This document shows, piece after piece, positions 17,812 through 26,449 of a stretch of 64,000 bases of DNA. The notes under the pieces were generated by a model, which did no database searches, had not been told where the DNA came from, and saw only the letters and a program-made list of their open reading frames with translations. Every line of letters starts with the position of its first letter. Positions within the stretch are counted from its first letter, which is position 1. Source of the DNA: Hyphomicrobium sp. (GTDB taxonomy: Bacteria > Pseudomonadota > Alphaproteobacteria > Rhizobiales > Hyphomicrobiaceae); contig NZ_JAIELN010000012.1 of assembly GCF_019753045.1 (NCBI RefSeq), positions 124,001 to 188,000 on the forward strand, read 5' to 3'. A program made the position numbers and the translations under genes.

Positions 17812-19197
17812 TTAAATGCGCCTTTTCGGCAGGACGCAGGCGAGCTGGCTGGAGGGCGCCAGCCGCATCCGGACCTGGATGGCGTTGGCGAGGCGCTGGA
17901 GGCCTGGACCCGGCTTTCCGGCGTTGCGCGTCAATGGGTTAGGCAGGGCGACCGCTAGGCGGGCTGCGTCTCGTTCGGAGAGGTTTTTAGCCGATTTGCG
18001 GAAATGGTATTCCGAGGCCGCCTCCACTCCGAATATGCCCGGGCCCCACTCGGCGATGTTGAGGTAAACCTCCATGACGCGATGCTTCGGCCAGAGGAGT
18101 TCCATCACGTAGGTGAGCGGCAGCTCGATCGCTTTGCGCAAATAACTCTTCGACGGCCAGAGGAACATGTTCTTGACGACCTGCATGGAGATCGTGCTGG
18201 CGCCGCGCGCCGCGGCTCCTCCCCCCGCTCTCTCCACAGCATCCTCCAATGCCTCGAAGTCGATGCCGGAATGCTGACAGAAGCGGCCGTCCTCGCTCAA
18301 CAATACGGCGCGGACGATATTCGGCGACATGTCTTCTATCGCCACCCACTTTTGCGAAATGGATTGGCCGGTGAGCCATTGCTGCAGCATCAAGGCCGAA
18401 GCCGGTGGATTGATGAAGCGGTAGGTGACCATCAGCAGCAGCACAATCACGAGCCATCCCAAAGCAATCAGCGATAAAAGCTTCAGGCCCCGTTTGATGA
18501 GCGAGCCACGTCCGGCCGAGATCTGCGGTACCGGCGGTTGCTTCTCGACTTCCGCGAGATCTGGCCGCATGGACCGATCAACGGTCAGACCGTCGAAAGC
18601 GGGTGGTGGGGGCGGCGCCCATAACTGCGGTTCCAGCATGCGCTGCGGGATCGTTTGGCCGAGAAATTCTTTCGCTGTCTCTGAGCCGTCTGGGAGTGCG
18701 ACCGCGAAGGGGTCAGCGCTTCCGTTTTCCGCTTTTGAGAACGAGCGCGACGAAACTTCAGCATCTATTGCGGAAAAAACATCTTCGGGCGCGGCCACGG
18801 TCGCTTCACCCGTGTCGGTCGGCGGCAATACTGCTGGCGGTTCAGGGGCGGACTGTTCCGGTTCGATCGCAGGCTCAGATGGAAGCACCGGCCGAATGAC
18901 TTCTCGCGGAGATGTCTCGAAGAAAGCACGCGCGGGAAGCGGCCTTGGAGGGAGCGGTAGCGGCGGCTGCCAGCGATTGGGCGACGTATCTGGAAGCGAC
19001 GTTTCGAGCGTCGCGCGGTATTCGCTCATCTCGGGGACGGTGGAGGCGCTCAGCGCGTTGGCGAGAGCAAGCGAACGTGCGAGTGCTGCGCCGACTTCAG
19101 CGGCCGCAATGGGGCGTGGCGGCGACAGCACGTCATGGTCGCCCAGTGGCGCCAGGGGCGCGGCAGTTGAGCCCGATGTTCCGTCCGGCCGATCCAT
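17812..19197 (-). CDS. mtgA: Monofunctional peptidoglycan transglycosylase with long N-terminal extension
   Basis: Polymerises lipid II into glycan chains at the outer face of the inner membrane. The GT51 domain (about 262-455) has LLSEDGRFCQHSGID with the catalytic Glu near 302, then ARGASTISMQVVKNMFLW, KAIELPLTYVMELLWPKHRVMEV (in part) and NIAEWGPGIFGVE. One membrane helix lies at about 239-259. MtgA is usually about 230-250 residues; this protein has 461 because a roughly 230-residue cytoplasmic Pro/Ala/Glu-rich extension precedes the membrane helix. ATG 19197 is chosen over an in-frame TTG four codons earlier. No ribosome site is strong. Divergent from ispA across about 50 bases. Confidence 0.92.
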   Translation of the reverse strand: MDRPDGTSGSTAAPLAPLGDHDVLSPPRPIAAAEVGAALARSLALANALSASTVPEMSEYRATLETSLPDTSPNRWQPPLPLPPRPLPARAFFETSPREVIRPVLPSEPAIEPEQSAPEPPAVLPPTDTGEATVAAPEDVFSAIDAEVSSRSFSKAENGSADPFAVALPDGSETAKEFLGQTIPQRMLEPQLWAPPPPPAFDGLTVDRSMRPDLAEVEKQPPVPQISAGRGSLIKRGLKLLSLIALGWLVIVLLLMVTYRFINPPASALMLQQWLTGQSISQKWVAIEDMSPNIVRAVLLSEDGRFCQHSGIDFEALEDAVERAGGGAAARGASTISMQVVKNMFLWPSKSYLRKAIELPLTYVMELLWPKHRVMEVYLNIAEWGPGIFGVEAASEYHFRKSAKNLSERDAARLAVALPNPLTRNAGKPGPGLQRLANAIQVRMRLAPSSQLACVLPKRRI

Positions 19198-19249
19198 GCT
19201 TTGATTCAATCGCTGATAGTGTGATACCGCCTCGCCATAGCGTCAAACC

Positions 19250-20203
19250 ATGGCCTTGGTTAAGCGGCTGAACGATCCCTGGGGAGAGCATAAGGCAGTG
19301 TCACCGTTTCTTGTCCAGCTTGGCAACTCAGCAACACTCGTGGAAGCCTTTTTAGCCTCCGTTCTTGCCGAGCAGGAGGCTGCTGGCACGCCTCCGAGGC
19401 TGGCTGAGGCTCTTCGCCACGCGGTTCTAGGGGGCGGCAAGCGTTTTCGGCCGTTTCTCGTTTTCCACAGCGCAGCGCTGTTCGGCGCTGAGAAAGAAGC
19501 CGCCCTTCCCGCGGCCGCCGCGCTCGAGTGCATCCACTGCTATTCGCTGGTGCACGACGATCTTCCTGCGATGGATAACGATGAACTCCGCCGCGGCCGC
19601 CCGACAGTGTGGAAAGCGTACGACGAGTGGACGGCCATTCTGGTGGGAGACGCGCTTCAGGCTCTCGCGTTCGAACTGATCGCCGGCTCAAAGGGCCGCG
19701 GCGATCCGAAGGCGCGGGCGGAGCTCGTCTACCTTCTCGCTGTGGCGTCCGGCGCCAACGGAATGGTCGGCGGACAGGTTCTCGATCTCGAAGCCGGAAA
19801 ACTCGGCGCGCGACCCGATCCGACCATCACCGACATCATGCGCTTGCAGGCGCTCAAGACCGGGAAGCTGATCACGGCAGCCTGCGAAATGGGGGCAATC
19901 GTCGGGGGCGCGAGCTTCGAACAGCGCGCAGCTCTTAAAACGTACGGCGAGCATCTCGGCGCCGCTTTCCAGATCAGCGACGATCTGCTCGATGCGGAAG
20001 GCTCAAGCGCGGATGTCGGCAAAGCGACAGGCAAAGACGCTGCCGCGGGCAAAGCGACGTTGATCGGGATGCTTGGAATTGCGGAGGCGCGTCGCTATCT
20101 CGACCGCTCCATCGCGTCCGGCATCGACGCCCTTGCGATATTCGGAGACAAAGCAGAGCCCCTCGCTGAAGCTGCGCGACTGATGGGCCGTCGCGAAAGC
20201 TAG
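19250..20203 (+). CDS. ispA: Geranyl/farnesyl diphosphate synthase
   Basis: Chain-length-limited prenyltransferase that joins IPP with DMAPP and GPP to make farnesyl diphosphate for quinones, hopanoids and undecaprenol. The first aspartate-rich motif DDLPAMDND is at 103-111 and the second, DDLLD, at 244-248; GGGKRFRP is at 61-68. The two residues between the first DD and the last D of the FARM motif are the bacterial FPPS type. Length 317 residues is slightly long, owing to an N-terminal 25-residue tail. Exact product length is inferred. Confidence 0.92.
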   Translation: MALVKRLNDPWGEHKAVSPFLVQLGNSATLVEAFLASVLAEQEAAGTPPRLAEALRHAVLGGGKRFRPFLVFHSAALFGAEKEAALPAAAALECIHCYSLVHDDLPAMDNDELRRGRPTVWKAYDEWTAILVGDALQALAFELIAGSKGRGDPKARAELVYLLAVASGANGMVGGQVLDLEAGKLGARPDPTITDIMRLQALKTGKLITAACEMGAIVGGASFEQRAALKTYGEHLGAAFQISDDLLDAEGSSADVGKATGKDAAAGKATLIGMLGIAEARRYLDRSIASGIDALAIFGDKAEPLAEAARLMGRRES

Positions 20204-20228
20204 AGCGGAGCTCTGCTTTAATTCACAT

Positions 20229-20876
20229 TCAGAACTTGTAGTTGAGACCGAGGCGCACGGTCTGGAAGTCGTTGTTTACGCCCAGCGCATCATCGCCCAA
20301 GCCGACGTAGAGATACTCGGCTTTGGCGCTCCAGTTCTGAGCGAAGGCCCATTCGATACCGCCGCCGACTGCGTAGCCGGTCTGCGTACCGGAGCTCTTC
20401 CATTTATCGCCGTCGCTAAAGCGAACGCGCGTGTCGACGTCTGCGAACGCGACGCCGCCCGTGCCGTAAAGGAGCCAGGGTCCGGTTGCGATACCGACGC
20501 GGCCACGTACGGTCGAGAACCAGTTGATGTCAGAGCGGACCTTATCGTCAAACGCCGTGGTGGTCTGGCCGCCGATGTCGCCGCCCTGGAAATCGCCCTC
20601 GATACCAAACACCAAACGCCCGCGCTGCCAGTTGTATCCGAGCTGCGCGCCGCCGTAGCCGCCTTCAGGCTTGGTAACGTTCGAATTCGACCAGCCATAG
20701 CCGCCGTTGATGCCGACATAGGCACCCTGCCAGATCGAAGGCGCCTCGTAGCGCGCTTCCGGCGGCGGCGTATAAGGCTGGTAGGGACCAAGATCCGCTG
20801 CCCAGGCGCCGCCGCTGCTTGCGGTCAGCAGGAACACAGCTCCGCCGAACGCGGATTTGACTGGAAACGATTGCAT
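20229..20876 (-). CDS. Outer-membrane beta-barrel protein (Omp25/31 family)
   Basis: 215 residues with an N-terminal signal peptide cleaved after SGGAWA (about residue 27). Residues 45-215 alternate polar and aromatic residues typical of an eight-stranded barrel. The protein ends in GLNYKF, whose final phenylalanine is the BAM-recognition signal. GAYVGINGGYGWSN, GYNWQRGRLVFGIEGDFQGG and SAKAEYLYVGLG are signatures of the Omp25/31 porin-like family abundant in Rhizobiales. Exact cargo unknown; such proteins often stabilise the envelope. Monocistronic and convergent with ispA. Confidence 0.9.
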   Translation of the reverse strand: MQSFPVKSAFGGAVFLLTASSGGAWAADLGPYQPYTPPPEARYEAPSIWQGAYVGINGGYGWSNSNVTKPEGGYGGAQLGYNWQRGRLVFGIEGDFQGGDIGGQTTTAFDDKVRSDINWFSTVRGRVGIATGPWLLYGTGGVAFADVDTRVRFSDGDKWKSSGTQTGYAVGGGIEWAFAQNWSAKAEYLYVGLGDDALGVNNDFQTVRLGLNYKF

Positions 20877-20994
20877 TTTAAACCCCGTATGACTTCGGCC
20901 GTCCGGCCATTCTTGAGCTGGTTAACGTCCTAACGGGATATAGGTTTCCAATTTGGCAACCGGGGCGCGGAAACCGGGAAACTGCTATGCATGA

Positions 20995-22359
20995 TTAATT
21001 TGATCTAAATTGAGTATTTCCAGACTCTTTATGCGCGTGCCGTAAGACGGCGTTTGCCGGATTTGAGCCCTTGTTTCCGAGTTTGCGCGCCAATCGGCGA
21101 TCCCGCAATTTCAGTAGCGGCAGGATCCAATGGGCGAGGCGAATCTCGCGACGCGATTTTTCCGGATCGACCAGGTGCGTCGTCGGCAATCGCTGCGTGA
21201 AAGAACTCTCCATGAGAGTTCCGAGAGGAAGCGTAAGTTCGTCCTGCAGCGTGATCATGCGCGCGTAAAGATCCGCCAGCGGCGTGATGAGGCGACCGAA
21301 GCCATTTCGGGCCTGAGCCCAGCCGACGATATAAAGTCCGCGAACGCCCGGCGGGAATGCGCCGCCGTAGACCTGCACCACGCCGTCCTTCACCTTCACG
21401 AGTCCATCGCGGAGGAATGGAAACGACGTATTGAAACCCGTTGCGGCGACGATCAGATCGTACTCACCCGTCGTGCCATCGACGAACGTCACCGTATTCC
21501 CGTCCACACGATCGATCGCCGGCCTCGGGTTGACGCGTCCGAGGCGGATCGCGTTGAGAAGGTCGGTTCCGAATGCCGGGTGGCGATCAAAGATCTTGTG
21601 GTTCGGCCTTTGAAGACCGTAGCGCCGATAATCACCAATGCTGACGGCGACCATCGATTTCAGAATTGCGCGCTGAAGAAATATCGGCAGTCCCCAAATC
21701 GGGATATCCGTCAGCGGACGACCTAAAAAGGTTTTCGGCAAATACCAATAACCGGTTTGCAGGCTTATATCGCAGTCGCGGCCGAAACGTCCGGCGTCAC
21801 ATGCCATGTCGACGCCGGAATTGCCGCCGCCAATAACAAGGACGCGTTTGTCCAGGAGTTGCTCCGGACCGACGTAATCTTTGGAGTGCAGAATTTCGCC
21901 GGCGAAGTTGCCGCGGAATTTCGGATAGCGCTTATCCCAATGATGGCCATTGCAGACGACTACGCCTTTGTATTTGCGTTCCTCGCCATCGGCGAATTTG
22001 ACGTTCCAGTTGCCGCTACTGTCTGGCGCCGCGAGCGTCACGCTCTTGTTGAATTCGCTCGACGTCAGGAGCCCGCGATCTGCGGCGAAGGCCGTCAAAT
22101 AGGCGAGCATCTGATCGGCTGACGGGAAATCGGGGTAATCCGCGGGCATCGGATAATCGGTATATTCCGTCGCCTTCTTGGAAGAGACGATGTGCGCGTG
22201 CCGATAAACGCCGTGAAGCCAGTTACCACCCACACCGGAAGCGGAATCGACGAGGTCGAAAGGAATACCGTGACGCTTCAATGCCGACGCCATCGCGAGA
22301 CCGACAGGTCCTGCGCCAATAACAAGATGGCGCTCGAGCGTGCTTATTCCTTCGCTCAT
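20995..22359 (-). CDS. Flavin-containing (FMO-type) monooxygenase
   Basis: 454-residue NADPH- and FAD-dependent oxygenase related to class B flavin monooxygenases. The FAD motif VIGAGPVG lies near residue 14. The FMO fingerprint occurs around FAGEILHSKDY, the NADPH motif VIGGGNSGVD follows, and ATGFN marks the second half. Class B FMOs oxidise soft nucleophiles (N or S) or perform Baeyer-Villiger reactions; methylotrophs use one for trimethylamine, but no substrate is indicated here. ATG 22359 follows AGGAAT. The extra 11 upstream codons are not needed. Monocistronic. Confidence 0.85.
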   Translation of the reverse strand: MSEGISTLERHLVIGAGPVGLAMASALKRHGIPFDLVDSASGVGGNWLHGVYRHAHIVSSKKATEYTDYPMPADYPDFPSADQMLAYLTAFAADRGLLTSSEFNKSVTLAAPDSSGNWNVKFADGEERKYKGVVVCNGHHWDKRYPKFRGNFAGEILHSKDYVGPEQLLDKRVLVIGGGNSGVDMACDAGRFGRDCDISLQTGYWYLPKTFLGRPLTDIPIWGLPIFLQRAILKSMVAVSIGDYRRYGLQRPNHKIFDRHPAFGTDLLNAIRLGRVNPRPAIDRVDGNTVTFVDGTTGEYDLIVAATGFNTSFPFLRDGLVKVKDGVVQVYGGAFPPGVRGLYIVGWAQARNGFGRLITPLADLYARMITLQDELTLPLGTLMESSFTQRLPTTHLVDPEKSRREIRLAHWILPLLKLRDRRLARKLGNKGSNPANAVLRHAHKESGNTQFRSN

Positions 22360-22592
22360 TCTACAAATATTCCTTCGTCGATGCTGATGCACACGTTCTT
22401 AGCAAACTGCGTTTGAAGCGTGGGGGTCCATTCGAAGAGGTGGTAACTTGTCGAAGAGGTGTTAACCGGGCCTCGATACATCATTAAGGGGGCGCAAGGC
22501 GAGCGCAGGATCGTCGCAAAGCGCCGGCGGGAGCTACCACTCCCGCGCTACTATACGAAAAGAACGCGCATTTCTTGGTTACCGGGGCGGGC

Positions 22593-23858
22593 CTATTCGG
22601 CCGCCGCGCCGCCGGCAATGTCTGCAACGCCGAAGCGGCGCTGAATGTAATCTTCGACGATCGCTTTGAAATCGCCCGCTATATTCGGTCCGCGAAGCGT
22701 CATCGCCTTTTTGCCGTCTATAAAGACCGGCGCCGCGGGGGACTCGCCGGTGCCCGGAAGCGAGATGCCGACATCGGCGTGCTTGCTTTCGCCAGGGCCG
22801 TTCACGATGCATCCCATCACAGCGAAATTGAGCGTCTCGACGCCGGGATACTGCGTTTTCCAATCCGGCATGCGATCGCGGATCATATCCTGGATGTCGC
22901 GGGCGAGTTCCTGGAAAACAGTCGATGTCGTGCGGCCGCAGCCGGGGCAAGCGGCAACGACGGGCACGAACGATCGCAATCCCATCGTCTGCAGCAGTTC
23001 CTGCGCGGCGCGGACTTCCTGCGCGCGGTCGCCACCGGGTTCCGGCGTCAGCGAATAGCGGATCGTGTCGCCGATGCCCTGCTGCAGGAGAATGCCAAGC
23101 GCCGCCGACGAAGCGACGATGCCTTTCGATCCCATGCCCGCTTCGGTGAGGCCGAGGTGGAGCGCGTAACGGCTGCGGTCGGCAAGCATCGCGTAGACGG
23201 CAAGGAGATCCTGAACCGACGATACCTTGCCCGACACGATGATCTTGTCGCGTCCGAGTCCCATCTCCTCCGCGCGTTCAGCAGAAAGGAGCGCCGATTG
23301 CACCATAGCTTCGTGCATGACGCTGCGAGCCGATTTCGGCTCCGGCGAATTGGCGTTCTCGTCCATCAGATGCGTCAGCAGCTCGGCATCGAGCGAGCCC
23401 CAGTTGACGCCGATGCGGACGGGTTTGTCGTGCTTCATCGCCGTCTCGATGATGGCGCCGAACTGACGGTCTTTCTTGTCTTTGAAGCCGACGTTGCCGG
23501 GATTGATGCGGTACTTGTCGAGCGCTTCGGCACAGGCAGGGTTATCGCCCAAAAGCTTGTGGCCGATGTAATGGAAATCGCCGATGAGAGGCACGTTGAC
23601 GCCGCGCTTGCGCAGCTGGTCGCGAATGTGGGGGACGGCCTTGGCAGCCTCATCACGATCGACCGTGATGCGGACGAGTTCGGACCCTGCCCGCGCCAGG
23701 TCTGCCACCTGCTTCACGGTCGATGCGACATCTGCCGTATCGGTGTTGGTCATCGATTGGACGACGACCGGCGCACCGCCGCCGACCTGAACACCGCCGA
23801 CGCTGACCGCAACGGTCTCATGCCGGGCTTTCATCGTGATGCTGCCGCCGTGCGACAT
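22593..23858 (-). CDS. ispG: (E)-4-hydroxy-3-methylbut-2-enyl diphosphate synthase
   Basis: Fe-S enzyme of the MEP isoprenoid pathway that converts MEcPP to HMBPP. The 421-residue protein has an N-terminal TIM barrel ([16 protein letters not shown]) and a C-terminal [4Fe-4S] domain with ligands in [16 protein letters not shown] and the usual glutamate of NGPGES. Length is normal for the proteobacterial form without the extra plant-like domain. It supplies precursors for ispA in the same window. The gene ends the run with znuB-znuC-zur on the same strand but 36 bases beyond znuB, so a shared transcript is possible. Confidence 0.95.
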   Translation of the reverse strand: MSHGGSITMKARHETVAVSVGGVQVGGGAPVVVQSMTNTDTADVASTVKQVADLARAGSELVRITVDRDEAAKAVPHIRDQLRKRGVNVPLIGDFHYIGHKLLGDNPACAEALDKYRINPGNVGFKDKKDRQFGAIIETAMKHDKPVRIGVNWGSLDAELLTHLMDENANSPEPKSARSVMHEAMVQSALLSAERAEEMGLGRDKIIVSGKVSSVQDLLAVYAMLADRSRYALHLGLTEAGMGSKGIVASSAALGILLQQGIGDTIRYSLTPEPGGDRAQEVRAAQELLQTMGLRSFVPVVAACPGCGRTTSTVFQELARDIQDMIRDRMPDWKTQYPGVETLNFAVMGCIVNGPGESKHADVGISLPGTGESPAAPVFIDGKKAMTLRGPNIAGDFKAIVEDYIQRRFGVADIAGGAAAE

Positions 23859-23894
23859 CGTGTAGGCCTTTCCGGAACCCTGTGGAGCGAAGTT

Positions 23895-24698
23895 CTAGCG
23901 CCGTCTGAGGCTTCCCGCCAGAAGCGATATGGACGCGATTGTGCACAGCGCTATGACGATGCTGGGGCCGCCCGGGGCATCGCTCGAAAGCGACAGCCAA
24001 AGGCCGAGGATAACGCCTAAAATCGCCACCGCCCCAGCGAGCACAGCCATCCGCTCGGGCGTTTCGGATAGTGGCCGCGCGGCAACGGCCGGGACCACAA
24101 GAAAAGCCATAACGAGCAAAATGCCGACGATCTTCATCGCGACCGCAATCACCACCGCCAGAAGGAGGTCGAACGCCGCTCGCGGCAGCCGGGGGTTGAT
24201 GCCTTCAGCGGTCGCCAGATCTTCGTGCAATGAAAGCCGCACGAGAGGCTGCCAGAGATAGAGCGTGATGGCGACGACGACGGCGCCACCGCCGTAGATC
24301 CAATAGAGATCGGTCGCAGTCACCGCGAAGACGTCGCCGAAGAGATAGCTCATCAGATCGATGGCCGGGCCTTTGACCAATGCGATTGCCGCGATCCCCA
24401 GCGCCAGCGTCGCGTGGTGCATCAGGCCTAGCGCTGAATCGAGCGGCACCATTTTCTGGCGCGAGAGAAGCGTCAGGACGCCCGCCGCGGCGATGGCAGC
24501 GAGAATGACCGAAAACGTCAGATCGACGTTGGCCGCGAGGCCCAGCGCGACGCCCAGGAGGCCCGCCTGCGAGAGCGTCTCGCCGACGTAGGACATCCGT
24601 CTCCATACGACGATGCAGCCGAGGGGCGCGGCGATGATTGCTAGTCCGACGGCTGCGAATAATGCGCGCCAGACGAACGGCTCGGGCCAATCAAACAC
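23895..24698 (-). CDS. znuB: Zinc ABC transporter permease
   Basis: 267-residue inner-membrane permease of the ABC-3 family, predicted with seven to eight helices. Typical features: the N-terminal PFVWRALFAAVGLAIIAAPLGCIVVWRRMSYVGETLSQAGLLGVALG segment (positions about 5-50) and a C-terminal QPLVRLSLHEDLATAEGINPRL loop that contacts the ATPase. Start is GTG at 24698, directly abutting the znuC stop (TGA then GTG). With znuC and zur it forms a zinc-uptake unit; the periplasmic binding protein znuA is not in the window. Confidence 0.92.
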   Translation of the reverse strand: MFDWPEPFVWRALFAAVGLAIIAAPLGCIVVWRRMSYVGETLSQAGLLGVALGLAANVDLTFSVILAAIAAAGVLTLLSRQKMVPLDSALGLMHHATLALGIAAIALVKGPAIDLMSYLFGDVFAVTATDLYWIYGGGAVVVAITLYLWQPLVRLSLHEDLATAEGINPRLPRAAFDLLLAVVIAVAMKIVGILLVMAFLVVPAVAARPLSETPERMAVLAGAVAILGVILGLWLSLSSDAPGGPSIVIALCTIASISLLAGSLRRR

Positions 24699-25601
24699 TC
24701 AGGAGCCTCGCCCTGGCGGTGAGGCGCCGGCGAGAGGCTTGGGTTCGCCTGTCAAATCGTGCCGATGGTCGTGGTGATGACGGTAGACGCCGAGAACGGA
24801 GGCGGCCTGCGGTCCAAAGATGCGGGCGTAGGCGGCGTGTTGCGACACGTCCTCGGGCTTGCCCGAGCAACAGACATGCGCGTTCAAGCAAATCACGCGA
24901 TCGCTGCGCGCCATGACGACGTGAAGATCATGCGACACGAGAAGAACACCGAGGTTATGCTTGTCACGCAGGCGGCCGATCAGATCGTAGAGGTCGGCCT
25001 CGCCGGTGAAGTCGACGCCGCTCGCGGGCTCATCGAGAATAAGCAGGTTTGGCTTACGAAGCAGCGCGCGCGCAATCAAGACCCGCTGGGTTTCGCCGCC
25101 CGATAATTTCGACAACTGCTGATTGATCGTCTTCGCCGCGCCGGTTTCTTCCAGCGCCGCCTTGATGGCTTTCTGCGTTGTATGCTCACCGAGCGCCAGG
25201 AACGACTCGACCGTCATCGGGATCGCCGAATCGACTTCAAAGCGCTGCGGAACGTAGCCAATGCGCGTCGATGCCGGTTTTATGATGCGGCCGCGTTCGG
25301 GGTGCTCGATGCCGAGCAGAATTCGGACGAGCGTCGTCTTCCCGGCGCCGTTGGGCCCGATCAGCGTGACGATCTCGCCGCGTCTGACGTCGACGTCGAT
25401 GTCGGACAGTACCTCGCGGCTGCCGCGCCACATCGTGACGCCGCGGGCGGAAATCAGCGCGCCGGGATCGGGCTCCGCAGCCCGTTTCTCATCGGTTTGC
25501 TGATGGCCATGGCTGTGACCGCAGCTGCAAGGCGCGGCCGCGGCGTCAATTGCGCTTTTGCCGTTCGGCGTACCCGTTCCTGGTGCATCACGGGATGACA
25601 A
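24699..25601 (-). CDS. znuC: Zinc ABC transporter ATP-binding protein with Cys/His-rich N-terminus
   Basis: ATPase subunit energising zinc import. Walker A is GPNGAGKTT, the signature is LSGGETQ, Walker B is LLILDEPASGVD, and HDLHVVM carries the switch histidine. The N-terminal extension contains CSCGHSHGHQ, a likely zinc-binding stretch not part of the core fold. The open frame begins with TTG at 25634. I prefer TTG at 25601 because GGAGAA lies five bases before it; 300 residues result. Order is zur-znuC-znuB. The extension may sense or buffer zinc (inference). Confidence 0.9.
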   Translation of the reverse strand: MSSRDAPGTGTPNGKSAIDAAAAPCSCGHSHGHQQTDEKRAAEPDPGALISARGVTMWRGSREVLSDIDVDVRRGEIVTLIGPNGAGKTTLVRILLGIEHPERGRIIKPASTRIGYVPQRFEVDSAIPMTVESFLALGEHTTQKAIKAALEETGAAKTINQQLSKLSGGETQRVLIARALLRKPNLLILDEPASGVDFTGEADLYDLIGRLRDKHNLGVLLVSHDLHVVMARSDRVICLNAHVCCSGKPEDVSQHAAYARIFGPQAASVLGVYRHHHDHRHDLTGEPKPLAGASPPGRGS

Positions 25602-25661
25602 ATATGTTCTCCATGCGCGAAGGCTCGACGACAATTCGGGTCGCGGTCTTGCTGATATTGC

Positions 25662-26153
25662 CTATGCCTTGCGGCGCGCCGCGCACTCCTGGCATGTGCC
25701 GGAGACTTCGACAAAGCGCACGCGAGGCTCGAAATTGGCGCTTTCGGCCGCGGTATCGATGGCGTGGAAGATATCGTCACCATCGACTTCCTGCACAATC
25801 CCGCATTTCTCGCAGCTGAGAAACATCGGACGACGACCGGTTCTCGGCTGATGCAGGCGCCGGCAGGCGAAATAGGCATTCTTGCTTTCAAGCCGATGGA
25901 CGACGCCCGCTTCAAGAAGCGCGTCCAAGGCCCTGTAGACGGAAATCGGCGCGAGCCTCGTGCCCTTTTTGGCCAGGCGATCCAGGACCTCGTAGGCGCC
26001 TACGCTTGCGAGCGTCGAGGCGATTTCCTCGAACACTTTGCGGCGCAGGTCCGTGAACCTGATGTTCTTTTCCGCGAAGATGGCGGTTGCCTGCTCAAGC
26101 GACGTTTTTACTCGCTCGCGAGCGCGTTGGTCGTCGGCTGCCGTTGTCACCAT
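25662..26153 (-). CDS. zur: Fur-family zinc regulator
   Basis: 163-residue Fur-like repressor. A winged-helix DNA domain (about 20-95: RFTDLRRKVFEEIAS, ISVYRALDALLEAGVVHRLE) precedes the metal-binding dimerisation domain. CEKCG (about 117-121) and CQEC near the end form the structural zinc site. Identification as Zur rather than Fur rests on the adjacent znuCB. GAGGA precedes the ATG. Likely to repress znuCB, and itself, when zinc is sufficient. Confidence 0.9.
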   Translation of the reverse strand: MVTTAADDQRARERVKTSLEQATAIFAEKNIRFTDLRRKVFEEIASTLASVGAYEVLDRLAKKGTRLAPISVYRALDALLEAGVVHRLESKNAYFACRRLHQPRTGRRPMFLSCEKCGIVQEVDGDDIFHAIDTAAESANFEPRVRFVEVSGTCQECAARRKA

Positions 26154-26205
26154 AACAGTCCTCTAAACCGGCCAGACAAGCGCTTTGGAAACCCTCAGGC
26201 CACTG

Positions 26206-26221
26206 GACAATATAACATGTC
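26206..26221. promoter_or_regulatory. Candidate Zur box upstream of zur-znuCB
   Basis: Read on the minus strand the site is GACATGTTATATTGTC, 53 bases before the zur start. Its left half, ATGTTATA, equals the half-site of the proteobacterial Zur consensus (ATGTTATA-N-TATAACAT). The right half is degenerate, though the outer GACA/TGTC are symmetric. Confidence 0.45.
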
Positions 26222-26449
26222 GGGGTTGCCCGCCATTCGGTTCAAGGCGGCGGCGCGATTTTTGTGCGGCGCGGCTAGGCACTTGACCCCATTTGGATTA
26301 TCGCTCCAACTCCCGAATTCTAAAGGGAAGTTCATGCGATGAGCACATTTCGTCTTAATGTTGCCGCCAATCGGCCAGCTGGGCCGCGCATTTATTAAGG
26401 TAAGCAGCGGGCGATTCGCCACAAACGGAAGGCCGGAATCGGGCTCAGG

